Assembly (NCBI GenBank): GCA_016919565.1
Contig: JACXTO010000020.1
Location: 1-7,983 of the forward strand
From: Methanomassiliicoccaceae archaeon
GTDB lineage: Archaea > Thermoplasmatota > Thermoplasmata > Methanomassiliicoccales > UBA472
Length of the DNA: 7,983 nt
Reading direction: 5' to 3'
Below, one piece after another: positions 1-7,274 of the stretch; positions within the stretch are counted from its first letter, which is position 1, and every line of letters starts with the position of its first letter. The notes beneath the pieces were generated by a model. It ran no database searches. It was not told where the DNA came from and saw only the letters and a list, made by a program, of their open reading frames with translations. Made by a program: the position numbers and the translations under genes.

Positions 1-20
1 CGATTAACATGAAGCTGGAC

Positions 21-28
21 ATATATTA
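21..28 (+). promoter_or_regulatory. Possible TATA box upstream of the DUF4287-like gene
   Basis: An AT-only octamer (ATATATTA) stands in otherwise GC-rich sequence, as an archaeal TATA box would. A start of transcription about 25 bases downstream would give a leader of roughly 100 bases before the ATG at 156, which is long for archaea. No clear BRE precedes it. It also overlaps the last codons of a frame open from the left edge (stop at 27-29), so the composition could be coincidental. Confidence 0.2.
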
Positions 29-155
29 GAGCAACGGTCGGGCGCTGAAGCGAAGTGCCGTCAGCGGGGGTCGGTGAAAGGTAGATGGGCTGAAAACGGA
101 CGGCATCGATGCAAGCCTATTTGACCTGCCTGATGGCATTTGCTGACTGAGCAGA

Positions 156-389
156 ATGAAGGAATGCAGGAAGGACTTCAAGGTCGTGACCGAGGAAGAG
201 GTCTTGGCCGGGACGGGGAAAGGGTGGGACGAATGGTTCCGGATCCTAGACGAGGCGGGGATCGCGGAGAAGGGGCATCATCCGATCGTGAAGCACTTGC
301 AGGAGCACTACTCGCTGAACCAATCATGGGCCCAGGCGGTGGCGCTCCGCTACGAGAACGATCAGGGCTTGCGCAATCTCACAACCTAG
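156..389 (+). CDS. Small DUF4287-like domain protein
   Basis: This is a 77-residue soluble protein of unknown function. The segment at residues 20-35 (TGKGWDEWFRILDEAG), then H41-H42 with I44-V45 and a helix ending in W58-A-Q60 and Y66-E67, follows the pattern I recall for small helical DUF4287-like domains: T-G-K, E-W-F, L-D-x-A-G, H-x-x-I, then W-A-Q-x-V and Y-E-x-x-x-G-L-R. These occur alone or fused to SRPBCC or DUF1801-type domains; here the domain stands alone. ATG 156 is the first start after an in-frame stop at 144-146. It has no obvious Shine-Dalgarno sequence. The gene is separated from the hyf operon by a promoter-containing gap, so it is probably transcribed independently and nothing links it to the complex. 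The family match is from memory of the motif, not from a search. Biochemical role: unknown. Confidence 0.7.
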   Translation: MKECRKDFKVVTEEEVLAGTGKGWDEWFRILDEAGIAEKGHHPIVKHLQEHYSLNQSWAQAVALRYENDQGLRNLTT

Positions 390-461
390 ATATCAGGAGA
401 CGCTGAGATACATCCCTCCAGTCATCCGATCCACAGGCCCATGGTCAAAACGCGTTAAGCC

Positions 462-475
462 AAAACCCTTATATC
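462..475 (+). promoter_or_regulatory. Archaeal BRE/TATA promoter of the hyf-like operon
   Basis: The octamer CTTATATC (468-475) is close to the archaeal TATA consensus (C/T)TTATATA, and the A-rich run at 462-465 lies where the TFB-recognition element is expected. Transcription should begin about 24-27 bases past the box centre, near 496-500, where purines are available (497, 498, 500). It is the only good promoter-like element between the DUF4287-like gene and the operon. No poly-T terminator is seen between 390 and 468, so some read-through from upstream remains possible. Confidence 0.5.
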
Positions 476-501
476 TGGATAGGAATTAGGCGGCCGAATG
501 G

Positions 502-521
502 CGGGCAGGTCGGACTGCCCG
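502..521 (+). promoter_or_regulatory. 7-bp perfect inverted repeat (hairpin or operator) in the operon leader
   Basis: CGGGCAG (502-508) and CTGCCCG (515-521) are exact reverse complements separated by six bases (GTCGGA). The element begins right after the expected transcription start set by the TATA box at 468-475, and ends 52 bases before the TTG at 574 (7 bases before the alternative TTG at 529). It could be a palindromic operator for a dimeric repressor sitting downstream of the start site, or an RNA stem that affects translation of the first gene. No U-tract follows, so it does not look like a terminator. Confidence 0.4.
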
Positions 522-573
522 TGGCTCCTTGGCACTCGCATCCACTGGAGCGCGACATCAAGCTGTGAGAGCA

Positions 574-2610
574 TTGCTCGGTGACTACCTATTCCCGGTG
601 ATGGTGATTTTGGCCTTGTGCGGAGGCCTCTCAGCCGTCGGGTTGAACAACCGGCATAAAGAATGCATCTATGTCGCCTTCGGCTCCGCCGCCGCATTCT
701 CCGCCTGCGGGATCGTGGTCGCGGTCGAGGTCCTCAGCGCAGGTCCGTTGGCCCTATCTCTGCCATTAAGCAGCGATAACGGCCAGATCTCCTTCGGATA
801 TAGCATCATGGTCGACCAGTTGTCGGCCTTCTTCCTGCTGGTCATCTGCACCCTCGCCCTTCCGGTCTCGATCTACTCGTTCGGGTATGTGAAGGAGTAC
901 GAAGGGAAGTACGGCCTGGGGCGCTTCGGCCTGCTGTATAATCTGTTCCTGTTGTCTATGGTCCTGGTCGTCACCGCCGGCAACGTCGTCGCCTTCCTCA
1001 TCGCCTGGGAGCTGATGTCCCTCTGCTCCTATTTCCTCGTGACCTTCGAGAACCGGGACACCGAGAAGGCCTCGGCCGGAATGCTGTACCTGGTCATGAC
1101 CCACCTGGGCAGCGCCCTCATCATGTCGGCGCTCCTCCTTATCGCGTTCCAGGCCAATTCGTTCGAGTTCTCGGCGATGAAGGACGTCGGGCAGTTCATG
1201 GGCGTGGACGTCCGCAATCTCGCTTTCATACTGCTGCTCTTGGGCTTCGGCACCAAGGCAGGCATCGTCCCCCTGCATATCTGGCTGCCAAAGGCGCATC
1301 CGGCCGCCCCAAGCAACATCAGCGCTCTCATGTCTGGCGTCATGATCAAGACGGCCATCTACATGCTGATCAGAACATACTTCGACTTCCTGGGGATCAA
1401 CGGCCCGGAGGATGCTTGGCTTGGCCTCCTGTTCCTGCTCATCGCGTCCGTGACCGCCCTGGTCGGCGTCCTGTACGCCCTGGTCGAGAAGGACTACAAA
1501 CGGATCCTGGCTTTCTCGAGCATCGAGAACATCGGCATCGTGCTCATAGCGTTCGGTTCGGCCCTGCTCTTCAAGGCCTACGGACTGAACGACCTGGCTG
1601 CCCTGGCATTGATCGCGACCCTCCTTCACGTCTTCTTCCACTCGCTCTTCAAGGGCCTGCTCTTCCTCGGGGCGGGGGCGATATTGCATGCCACCGGGAC
1701 GCGCAACCTGGAGCGGTTGGGGGGACTGAGCAGGCGCATGAAGGTCACCAGCGTGCTATTCTTCATCGGCGTCCTGTCGGTCGTCGCCGTCCCCCCGTTC
1801 AACGGGTTCGTCAGCGAGTGGCTGATCTTCCAGTCATTGCTGCTATCATTCACCCTCAATGACGTCCTGGTGAACCTACTGGTCGCCACTGCCCTGGGGA
1901 TGCTGGCACTGACCGGGGCGCTTGCCGCGACATGCTTCGTCCGCTTCTATGGAATGGCGTTCCTGGCGAGACCGAGGAGCAGGGAGGCCGCCGTGGCCAA
2001 GGAGGTCCCTCGGAGCATGCTGCTGGGGATGGCCGTGCTGGCGGTCCTCTGCCTCTTGACCGGGCTGCTGTCCACCAACATAATCCAGGTCGTCGATTCG
2101 GTGACGACGCCCTTCGCCGGAACGAGCATTGCCGGCAGGTTGACCAACGGCATCGTGCTGGAAACCCCCGTCTCGTCGTTCTCAAGCATGTCCCCGGTCC
2201 TGATATCCCTAGCGCTGCTGATCGCGCTGCCTTTGGCATACCTGTTCGCGACCAGATATGGCGGCGTGAGGGCAGTTCGCATCGGGGACACCTGGGATTG
2301 CGGGACGCCCCTGAACGAACGGAACGAGTACACACCCACTGGCTTCGCCCAGCCGTTGAAGCGCGTCTTCAGAGGCTTCTACCGCGAAAGGACGAGAACG
2401 GCGGTCGAGCGCGGGGCCGATCCCTACTTGCGCCGCCTGACCTACGAAACCTCGATCCCCGAGCTCATCGATGACTTCCTCTATCGCCCCATCGTTAAGA
2501 TCGCCGTCGGGCTCGCCCGCAAGGTGGGAGTGATCCAGACCGGCAGCATCCAGGCATATCTGGCTTACATCTTCGTCACGTTGGTGCTGCTGTTGATCAT
2601 ATTCAGGTGA
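574..2610 (+). CDS. hyfB: HyfB-like proton-translocating antiporter-type membrane subunit
   Basis: This large polytopic membrane protein (678 residues from this start) is homologous to HyfB/HycC and to NuoL/M/N, the ion-pumping subunits of complex I. The ion-path signature is intact: E146 in WELMSL, K228 in GFGTKAG followed by PLHIWLPKAHPAAPS, H356 and K360 in FFHSLFKGLLFL, and E415 in NGFVSEW. The C-terminal soluble part carries the HyfB-type WDCG (574-577) and EYTPTGFAQP motifs, which separates it from NuoL. The start is uncertain. TTG 574 is preceded by GTGAG at 565-569 with normal spacing and places the first hydrophobic helix at the N terminus; it also puts the key Glu and Lys near their NuoL positions (144 and 229). 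GTG 565 or TTG 529 (693 residues) are alternatives without better ribosome sites. It is the first gene of the operon, four bases ahead of hyfC. Confidence 0.93.
   Translation: MLGDYLFPVMVILALCGGLSAVGLNNRHKECIYVAFGSAAAFSACGIVVAVEVLSAGPLALSLPLSSDNGQISFGYSIMVDQLSAFFLLVICTLALPVSIYSFGYVKEYEGKYGLGRFGLLYNLFLLSMVLVVTAGNVVAFLIAWELMSLCSYFLVTFENRDTEKASAGMLYLVMTHLGSALIMSALLLIAFQANSFEFSAMKDVGQFMGVDVRNLAFILLLLGFGTKAGIVPLHIWLPKAHPAAPSNISALMSGVMIKTAIYMLIRTYFDFLGINGPEDAWLGLLFLLIASVTALVGVLYALVEKDYKRILAFSSIENIGIVLIAFGSALLFKAYGLNDLAALALIATLLHVFFHSLFKGLLFLGAGAILHATGTRNLERLGGLSRRMKVTSVLFFIGVLSVVAVPPFNGFVSEWLIFQSLLLSFTLNDVLVNLLVATALGMLALTGALAATCFVRFYGMAFLARPRSREAAVAKEVPRSMLLGMAVLAVLCLLTGLLSTNIIQVVDSVTTPFAGTSIAGRLTNGIVLETPVSSFSSMSPVLISLALLIALPLAYLFATRYGGVRAVRIGDTWDCGTPLNERNEYTPTGFAQPLKRVFRGFYRERTRTAVERGADPYLRRLTYETSIPELIDDFLYRPIVKIAVGLARKVGVIQTGSIQAYLAYIFVTLVLLLIIFR
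2606..2610 (+). promoter_or_regulatory. Shine-Dalgarno GGTGA that fixes the TTG start of hyfC
   Basis: GGTGA covers the stop codon of hyfB (2608-2610) and lies four bases before the TTG at 2615. It matches the 3' end of archaeal 16S rRNA (complement GGAGGTGAT). The stop/ribosome-site overlap implies that hyfB and hyfC are translationally coupled. Confidence 0.6.
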
Positions 2611-2614
2611 TGCC

Positions 2615-3550
2615 TTGAACGACCTTCTCCTCGCCCTCATCCAAGCGGCCCTGATCCTGGGCCTTGCACCTCTGGTGACGGGCATCATCCGCAAGGTGAA
2701 GGCGCTGCTGCAGTCGCGCCGCGGCCCCCCGGTCCTACAGCCCTATTACGACCTTCGGAAGCTCTTCCGCAAGTCCTCGGTCATATCCTCCGACGCCTCC
2801 TGGATCACGTCGGTCACACCGTTCGTGTGCATGATCGCCATGATGGTAGCAGCACTTCTGGTGCCCGTCTTCATCACGGCCTCCTTCGGGTCTTTGGGAG
2901 ACCTGATAGTGGTTGTCTATCTTTTCGCCACGGCCCGGTTCTTCATGGCCCTGGCGGCCTTGGACGCGGGGTCTACATTCGGCGGCATGGGCAGCAGCCG
3001 GGAGATGATGATCTCCGCCATCATCGAACCGGCCATCCTGCTCTCCATATTCAGCGCGGCCCTGATCGCTGGGACGACCGACCTGGCAGGGATATCGCAG
3101 GTGCTGGTCCTCGGTGGCACCGACCTCCTGAGGCCGACGCTCTTCCTGGCTTTCGCTGCCTTCTTCATCGCCACCCTGGCCGAGAACGCACGGATCCCGT
3201 TCGATAACCCTGCCACCCATCTGGAGCTGACAATGATCCACGAGGCCATGCTGCTCGAGTACTCAGGGAAGCAACTGGCACTGATGGAGATGGCCAGCAT
3301 GACGAAGTTGATGTTGTGCATCACCATCGCCTGGAGCGCCTTCTTCCCCTTCGGGATGGCCACCGAGCTATCGCCGCTGCCGGTCGCGGTGGGTCTGATC
3401 GCTTTCCTGGTGAAACTTCTTCTCTTCGCCTTGGCGATCGCGCTTATCGAGTCGTCCATGGCCAAAATGCGACTGTTCCGACTGCCGAACCTGCTCACAG
3501 GCTCGTTCATCCTGGCCTTCCTGGCGGTGATGTCATTCTATATCCTCTGA
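2615..3550 (+). CDS. hyfC: HyfC-like (NuoH-type) membrane anchor subunit
   Basis: The 311-residue protein is almost entirely hydrophobic, with about eight membrane segments, and belongs to the NuoH/HycD/HyfC/EchB family. This subunit joins the soluble redox arm to the membrane ion channels and lines the start of the ion path. Family signatures are clear. The cytosolic loop at 33-53 has R35-R36-G37-P38, Q42, D46 and K49. Residues 128-139 have S-R-E129 and E138-P139. The loop at 189-212 (AENARIPFDNP, then E204 and E210) is equivalent to the E-x-R-x-P-F-D-x-x-E loop of NuoH. The TTG start is chosen because GGTGA lies four bases upstream and the first hydrophobic helix begins immediately. Length is as usual for the family. 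It lies between hyfB and hyfE with near-zero gaps. Confidence 0.94.
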   Translation: MNDLLLALIQAALILGLAPLVTGIIRKVKALLQSRRGPPVLQPYYDLRKLFRKSSVISSDASWITSVTPFVCMIAMMVAALLVPVFITASFGSLGDLIVVVYLFATARFFMALAALDAGSTFGGMGSSREMMISAIIEPAILLSIFSAALIAGTTDLAGISQVLVLGGTDLLRPTLFLAFAAFFIATLAENARIPFDNPATHLELTMIHEAMLLEYSGKQLALMEMASMTKLMLCITIAWSAFFPFGMATELSPLPVAVGLIAFLVKLLLFALAIALIESSMAKMRLFRLPNLLTGSFILAFLAVMSFYIL

Positions 3551-3555
3551 GGTGA
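3549..3555 (+). promoter_or_regulatory. Strong Shine-Dalgarno GAGGTGA upstream of hyfE, facing a CTG codon
   Basis: GAGGTGA overlaps the hyfC stop (3548-3550) and is a seven-base match to the archaeal anti-Shine-Dalgarno. Four bases later comes CTG 3560, in frame with hyfE. The next canonical start, GTG 3584, is 28 bases from the site and too far to be served by it. The same TGAGGTGAG sequence recurs at the hyfG/ferredoxin junction (7262-7270). Confidence 0.55.
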
Positions 3556-3559
3556 GAAG

Positions 3560-4219
3560 CTGGACACCACTCTCGAGTTCAACGTGATAAACGGCCTCGC
3601 GGCATTGGTGCTGCTGGGCGCCTTCGCCGCCGTGTCCTGCAGTCGAATGCCCGCTCTAGTGCGCACCTTCGCGTTCCAATCGATCGCCCTCGGGGCATTG
3701 GCGGCATGCGTGGCCTATTTCACCGACTCGCCCCAGATCTACGTCGTGGCGGTGCTGACCATTGGCCTGAAGGGGTTCGTGATCCCCCGCATGTTTTCTC
3801 AAATCATGAACCGGATCAAGGTCGAGAAGGAAGTGGACCCCCTGCTCAGCATCCCCTCGTCCTTGCTGGTCTCGGGAGGATTGGCCGTCCTGGCCTACTA
3901 CATCACCGAGCCGTTGATCACGCATGGCGAGCCGATCACCCGGAACGCCCTCGCCCTCTCCTTGGCGGTGGTCCTGATCGGCTTTTTCATCATGATCAGC
4001 CGACGGAAGGCGATCACCCAGGTGGTCGGCCTGCTGATCATGGAGAACGGGCTGTTCATGGCCGCGATATCGCTCACCTACGGGATGCCGCTCATCGTGG
4101 AGCTGGGCATCTTCTTCGATGTGCTGGTCGCGGTGCTGATTATGGGCGTGTTCGCGTTCCGTATCAACAACACCTTCGACTCGCTCGACACGAGCTTCAT
4201 GAGGAGGCTGAGGGACTAG
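3560..4219 (+). CDS. hyfE: HyfE-like membrane subunit (NuoK-like C-terminal half)
   Basis: This small membrane protein has 219 residues from CTG 3560, or 211 from GTG 3584. It matches HyfE of the Hyf hydrogenase-4 family, whose C-terminal half resembles NuoK/MrpC. The decisive stretch is GLLIMENGLF followed by PLIVELGIFFDVLVAVLIM, where the Glu of MENG and the Glu of VELG are the membrane carboxylates typical of NuoK-type proteins. The N terminus (VINGLAALVLL) also resembles that of enterobacterial HyfE. CTG 3560 is preferred because a full GAGGTGA lies four bases upstream and no ATG, GTG or TTG is near enough; GTG 3584 is the conventional choice and is not excluded. The protein probably sits between HyfC and the antiporter-like subunits as part of the ion path. 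The gene ends one base before hyfF. Confidence 0.9.
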   Translation: MDTTLEFNVINGLAALVLLGAFAAVSCSRMPALVRTFAFQSIALGALAACVAYFTDSPQIYVVAVLTIGLKGFVIPRMFSQIMNRIKVEKEVDPLLSIPSSLLVSGGLAVLAYYITEPLITHGEPITRNALALSLAVVLIGFFIMISRRKAITQVVGLLIMENGLFMAAISLTYGMPLIVELGIFFDVLVAVLIMGVFAFRINNTFDSLDTSFMRRLRD

Positions 4220-4220
4220 T

Positions 4221-5681
4221 ATGATCGAACTCCTCCTCGTCATACCGGTCATCACCGCGGCATTGTGCTATCTCATGAACCGGAGGCGCGCCATGGAGAT
4301 CGTGAGCACGATCGGCGCCGCCGTGCTGTTCGTCGGCGTCCTGCTGTTCGTCGCCAAGGTGCTCGAGGACGGCCCGATATACGAAGGCGCCCTCTTCATG
4401 GACTCTCTCTCGGCCTACGTGCTCCTCATCGTCGCCTTCATGGCCTTCATCGGGGCGGTGTACTCGGTGGGGTACATGGGCCACGAATACCAGGAGAAGC
4501 AGTTCGGGCTGGGCCGGCTCAGGTACTACTACACCTTCTTCCACATCTTCATCTTCACCATGATGCTGGTGTGCGTCTCCAACAGCCTGGGGATCATGTG
4601 GATCGCCATCGAGTCCACCACGCTCGCCTCGGCGTTCCTGGTCGGCTTCTATAACAAGGACACGTCGCTGGAAGCGGCCTGGAAGTACATCATCATCTGT
4701 TCGGTGGGCATCACGCTGGCACTGCTCGGGATCATCCTGGCATATGCCTCGTCGGTGAGCGTGGTGGGGGAGAGCTCCAACGCTTTGGACTGGACCACGC
4801 TGCGGTCGATCGCAGACAGCCTGGATAAAGACCTCCTGCGGATCGCGTTCGTGCTGGTCCTGGTCGGGTACGGCACGAAGGTCGGTCTGGTGCCGATGCA
4901 CACTTGGCTTCCGGACGCCCACTCCCAAGCACCGACGCCGATCAGCGCCCTGCTCTCCGGGGTGCTGCTGAACTGCGCCATGTACGGCATCCTGCGCTTC
5001 CACATCATCAGCACTGAGGCCTTGGGTCCGGGATTCTCCGGCTCGCTCCTGCTGCTCTTCGGCGTCATCTCGATGGTGGTCGCCGCGGCCTTCATCATCA
5101 TCGCCAGGGACGTCAAGCGCCTCCTCGCCTATTCCAGCATCGAGCATATGGGCATAATCGCCATCGGGTTTGGCCTCGGAGGCCCGTTCGGTGTCTATGG
5201 CGCACTGCTCCATATGCTGAACCACGCCATGGCAAAATCGCTCCTGTTCTTCGGGGCTGGGAACGTGCTGCTCAAGCTGAAGACCAAGATCATGGAGGAG
5301 GTCCGAGGATTGGGGCAGCATATGGCAGCAACGGCCGCGTTGCTCTTCATCGGCATGTTGGCCCTGGCCGGCTCACCGCCCTTCGGCCTGTTCATCAGCG
5401 AGCTCAGCATACTTTACGCAGCTGTGACCCAAGGCCAGGTCGTGGTGGGGGCGCTGTATCTGCTGGTGCTCGTCGTGATCTTCGCCGCCCTACTTTGGCA
5501 TATCGGGGGGATGGTATTCGGCACGCCGTCCGAACGGGTCCAGCCCGGAGAGGTCAGCCGCTTGAACATTTGGGTCATGATAGTGCTGGCGACCGCCTTG
5601 TTGGTATTGGGCCTTGTCATTCCTGGCCCCCTCGCATCGTTGCTCGATGCCGCCGCATCGCTGTTCGGAGGCATGACATGA
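4221..5681 (+). CDS. hyfF: HyfF-like antiporter-type membrane subunit
   Basis: The 486-residue polytopic membrane protein is the second NuoL/M/N-type subunit, closest in pattern to HyfF and NuoN/M. Ion-path residues are retained: E131 in WIAIESTTL, K220 in GYGTKVG followed by PMHTWLPDAHSQAPTPISALLSG (224-246), H331, H335 and K339 in the helix HMLNHAMAKSLLFF, and E394 in FGLFISELS. Length is that of a single antiporter core of about 14 helices, without the long lateral helix of NuoL. ATG 4221 follows GAGGAGG and GAGGG sequences in the end of hyfE, one base after its stop. The TGA overlaps the hyfG ATG by four bases (ATGA), implying coupling to the redox subunit. With HyfB this makes two putative pumping modules, one fewer than enterobacterial Hyf, which also has HyfD. 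Confidence 0.94.
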   Translation: MIELLLVIPVITAALCYLMNRRRAMEIVSTIGAAVLFVGVLLFVAKVLEDGPIYEGALFMDSLSAYVLLIVAFMAFIGAVYSVGYMGHEYQEKQFGLGRLRYYYTFFHIFIFTMMLVCVSNSLGIMWIAIESTTLASAFLVGFYNKDTSLEAAWKYIIICSVGITLALLGIILAYASSVSVVGESSNALDWTTLRSIADSLDKDLLRIAFVLVLVGYGTKVGLVPMHTWLPDAHSQAPTPISALLSGVLLNCAMYGILRFHIISTEALGPGFSGSLLLLFGVISMVVAAAFIIIARDVKRLLAYSSIEHMGIIAIGFGLGGPFGVYGALLHMLNHAMAKSLLFFGAGNVLLKLKTKIMEEVRGLGQHMAATAALLFIGMLALAGSPPFGLFISELSILYAAVTQGQVVVGALYLLVLVVIFAALLWHIGGMVFGTPSERVQPGEVSRLNIWVMIVLATALLVLGLVIPGPLASLLDAAASLFGGMT

Positions 5682-7264
5682 ACCCGAAGCTGATGAGCGA
5701 GATCGTGGCCTCGATGCCGGACGAGATCGCGAAAGGGATCCAGAAGACGGGCTTGAGGGAAGGCGGCGTCTGGATGACGGTCGACCGGGACCTCTTGCCG
5801 AAGATCGCGGGCCACATCCACAATTCCTGGGGGGCGGCATTGGTCAGCATGCATGCCGTCGATAATCGCTTCATCACATCCGATTTCAAACTGTGCGTCG
5901 TCCTCGCCCTGAAAGGACAGGACGACTTCGTGACCTTGGTGGCATCGGTGGACGCCAAGGACCCGGTCTTTCCGAGCCTGACCTCGGAGATATTCTGTGC
6001 CAATTGGTACGAGAGGGAGATCCACGACATGTTCGGTCTTAGGGCCAAGGGCCATCCGGACCTGAGGCCACTGGTGCTCTACGATGACTGGCCTGAGGCG
6101 GCGTTCCCTTTGAGGAAGGACTTCCCCGTCGACGCCAAGGTCCCGCGGGTTCCCAGGCCCTATGTTTTCCGGGAGGTCGAGGGTGAGGGCATCTTCGTCG
6201 TACCAGTGGGCCCGGTGCATGCGGGCGTCATCGAACCGGGGCATTTCCGGTTCAGCGTCGCCGGCGAACCGATAATCGATCTGGAGATCAGATTGGGATA
6301 CGCGCATAAGGGCATTGAGAAGCTGTCTGAACGACTGGATTACGCCAAGGGAGTGCATTTGGCAGAGCGCATCTCCGGGGATAACGGATTCGCGCACTCC
6401 CTGGCCTATTGTCAAGCGATCGAGGCGCTCAGCAGCGTTTCCGTTCCCGACCGGGCTAGATACCTTCGCTGCGTTTTCGCCGAGCTCGAGAGGGTGCACA
6501 CCCACCTCGGCGACGTCGGAGGCATCGCTCTTGATACCGCCTTCACCATCGGGGCGCAGCACGCCTTCATTCTGCGAGAAAGGATGATGGATGTGAACGA
6601 CCTGCTTACTGGCAGCCGGTTCTTAAGAGGGGTCAATTGCATCGGCGGGGTGAGGAAGGACATCGATGAGGAGGGCAGGTCCAAGCTGATCGAGAGGCTG
6701 GTGATGGTCAAGCTCGATTACCAGGAGTTCTATGATGACGTCACCTCAACACCCTCGGTCATGGACCGATTGGAGACGACCGGGGTCCTATCGTGCGAGG
6801 CGGCGAGCGACCTCAACATCGTCGGCCCGGCTGGAAGGGCGAGCGGCGTCGATCGCGACGTTAGGCGGGATCATCCCTATGCCGGCTATCGGAATCTCAG
6901 TTTCAAAGTTCCAGTCCTGCGCCAGGGCGATGTCAATGCGCGTTTCCAGGTGAAGTCCGAGGAGATCATGGAATCGATCAGCATCATCGAGCAGGCGATC
7001 TCCAACATTCCGGAGGGAGAGTTGAGGGCGAGGGTGCCAGTCCCAGCCCCTGGCAAGACCGCCATGAGCTTGGTGGAATCGCCCCGCGGTGAATTGGTGC
7101 ACTGGATCGTGGCCGGCGATGGAAGCCCCTTCCGGCACAAGATAAGGGACGCTTCATTCCACAACTGGAGAGCGATGGAGGTGGCAGTCCTGGGCGACAT
7201 TGTCCCTGACTTCCCTCTCGTGAACAAGTCATTCGGTCTTTCGTACGCAGGGAACGATCTTTGA
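5678..7264 (+). CDS. hyfG: Hydrogenase-like large subunit without NiFe ligands (Ehr-type NuoC-NuoD fusion)
   Basis: This 528-residue cytosolic protein fuses a NuoC-like domain (about 1-150; signature W110-Y-E-R-E-x-H-D-M-F-G-L121 and FPLRKDF at 143-149) to a NuoD/hydrogenase large-subunit domain (about 160-528). The second domain has GPVHAG (178-183), E186-P-G-H189, GYAHKGIEKL (207-216) and AERISGDNGFAHSLAYC (229-245). It follows HycE/HyfG closely except at the metal site. Where hydrogenases have R-x-C-G-x-C there is R231-I-S233-G-D-N236, and where they have S-F-D-P-C-x-x-C there is S518-F-G-L-S522-Y-A-G525. The protein ends at L528, without the C-terminal peptide that maturation proteases remove. 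A NiFe centre therefore cannot form in the usual way. The pattern fits Ehr complexes, and the reaction is unknown. ATG 5678 follows CGGAGG by six bases; the longer open frame back to 5495 lies inside hyfF. Confidence 0.93.
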   Translation: MNPKLMSEIVASMPDEIAKGIQKTGLREGGVWMTVDRDLLPKIAGHIHNSWGAALVSMHAVDNRFITSDFKLCVVLALKGQDDFVTLVASVDAKDPVFPSLTSEIFCANWYEREIHDMFGLRAKGHPDLRPLVLYDDWPEAAFPLRKDFPVDAKVPRVPRPYVFREVEGEGIFVVPVGPVHAGVIEPGHFRFSVAGEPIIDLEIRLGYAHKGIEKLSERLDYAKGVHLAERISGDNGFAHSLAYCQAIEALSSVSVPDRARYLRCVFAELERVHTHLGDVGGIALDTAFTIGAQHAFILRERMMDVNDLLTGSRFLRGVNCIGGVRKDIDEEGRSKLIERLVMVKLDYQEFYDDVTSTPSVMDRLETTGVLSCEAASDLNIVGPAGRASGVDRDVRRDHPYAGYRNLSFKVPVLRQGDVNARFQVKSEEIMESISIIEQAISNIPEGELRARVPVPAPGKTAMSLVESPRGELVHWIVAGDGSPFRHKIRDASFHNWRAMEVAVLGDIVPDFPLVNKSFGLSYAGNDL

Positions 7265-7269
7265 GGTGA
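7263..7269 (+). promoter_or_regulatory. Strong Shine-Dalgarno GAGGTGA upstream of the ferredoxin gene, facing a CTG codon
   Basis: GAGGTGA overlaps the hyfG stop (7262-7264). Five bases after it is CTG 7275, in frame with the ferredoxin; ATG 7284 is 14 bases away, beyond the usual spacing, and GTG 7266 lies inside the site itself. The junction repeats the TGAGGTGAG seen before hyfE. Confidence 0.5.
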
Positions 7270-7274
7270 GGCAT

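Noticed and set aside
1..29. Tail of an upstream gene (frame 3, stop at 27-29).
   Set aside because: Only eight codons are visible, too few to distinguish from chance.
498..584. A 28-codon ATG frame at the predicted transcription start, overlapping the start of hyfB.
   Set aside because: A leaderless upstream peptide coupled to hyfB is conceivable, but the sequence has no recognisable character, and an open frame this short is expected by chance at this GC content.
766..1689. Long open frame on the minus strand inside hyfB (307 codons); similar ones at 4197-5321 and 5414-6562.
   Set aside because: Their products are strings of Glu, Asp, Gln, His and Arg, the usual complement of GC-rich membrane-protein codons. 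They have no recognisable domains and lie opposite genes with clear family motifs.
5495..5677. N-terminal extension of the large subunit frame upstream of 5678.
   Set aside because: It overlaps the C-terminal part of hyfF in another frame. ATG 5678 has CGGAGG at ideal spacing, and homologous NuoC-like domains start there.
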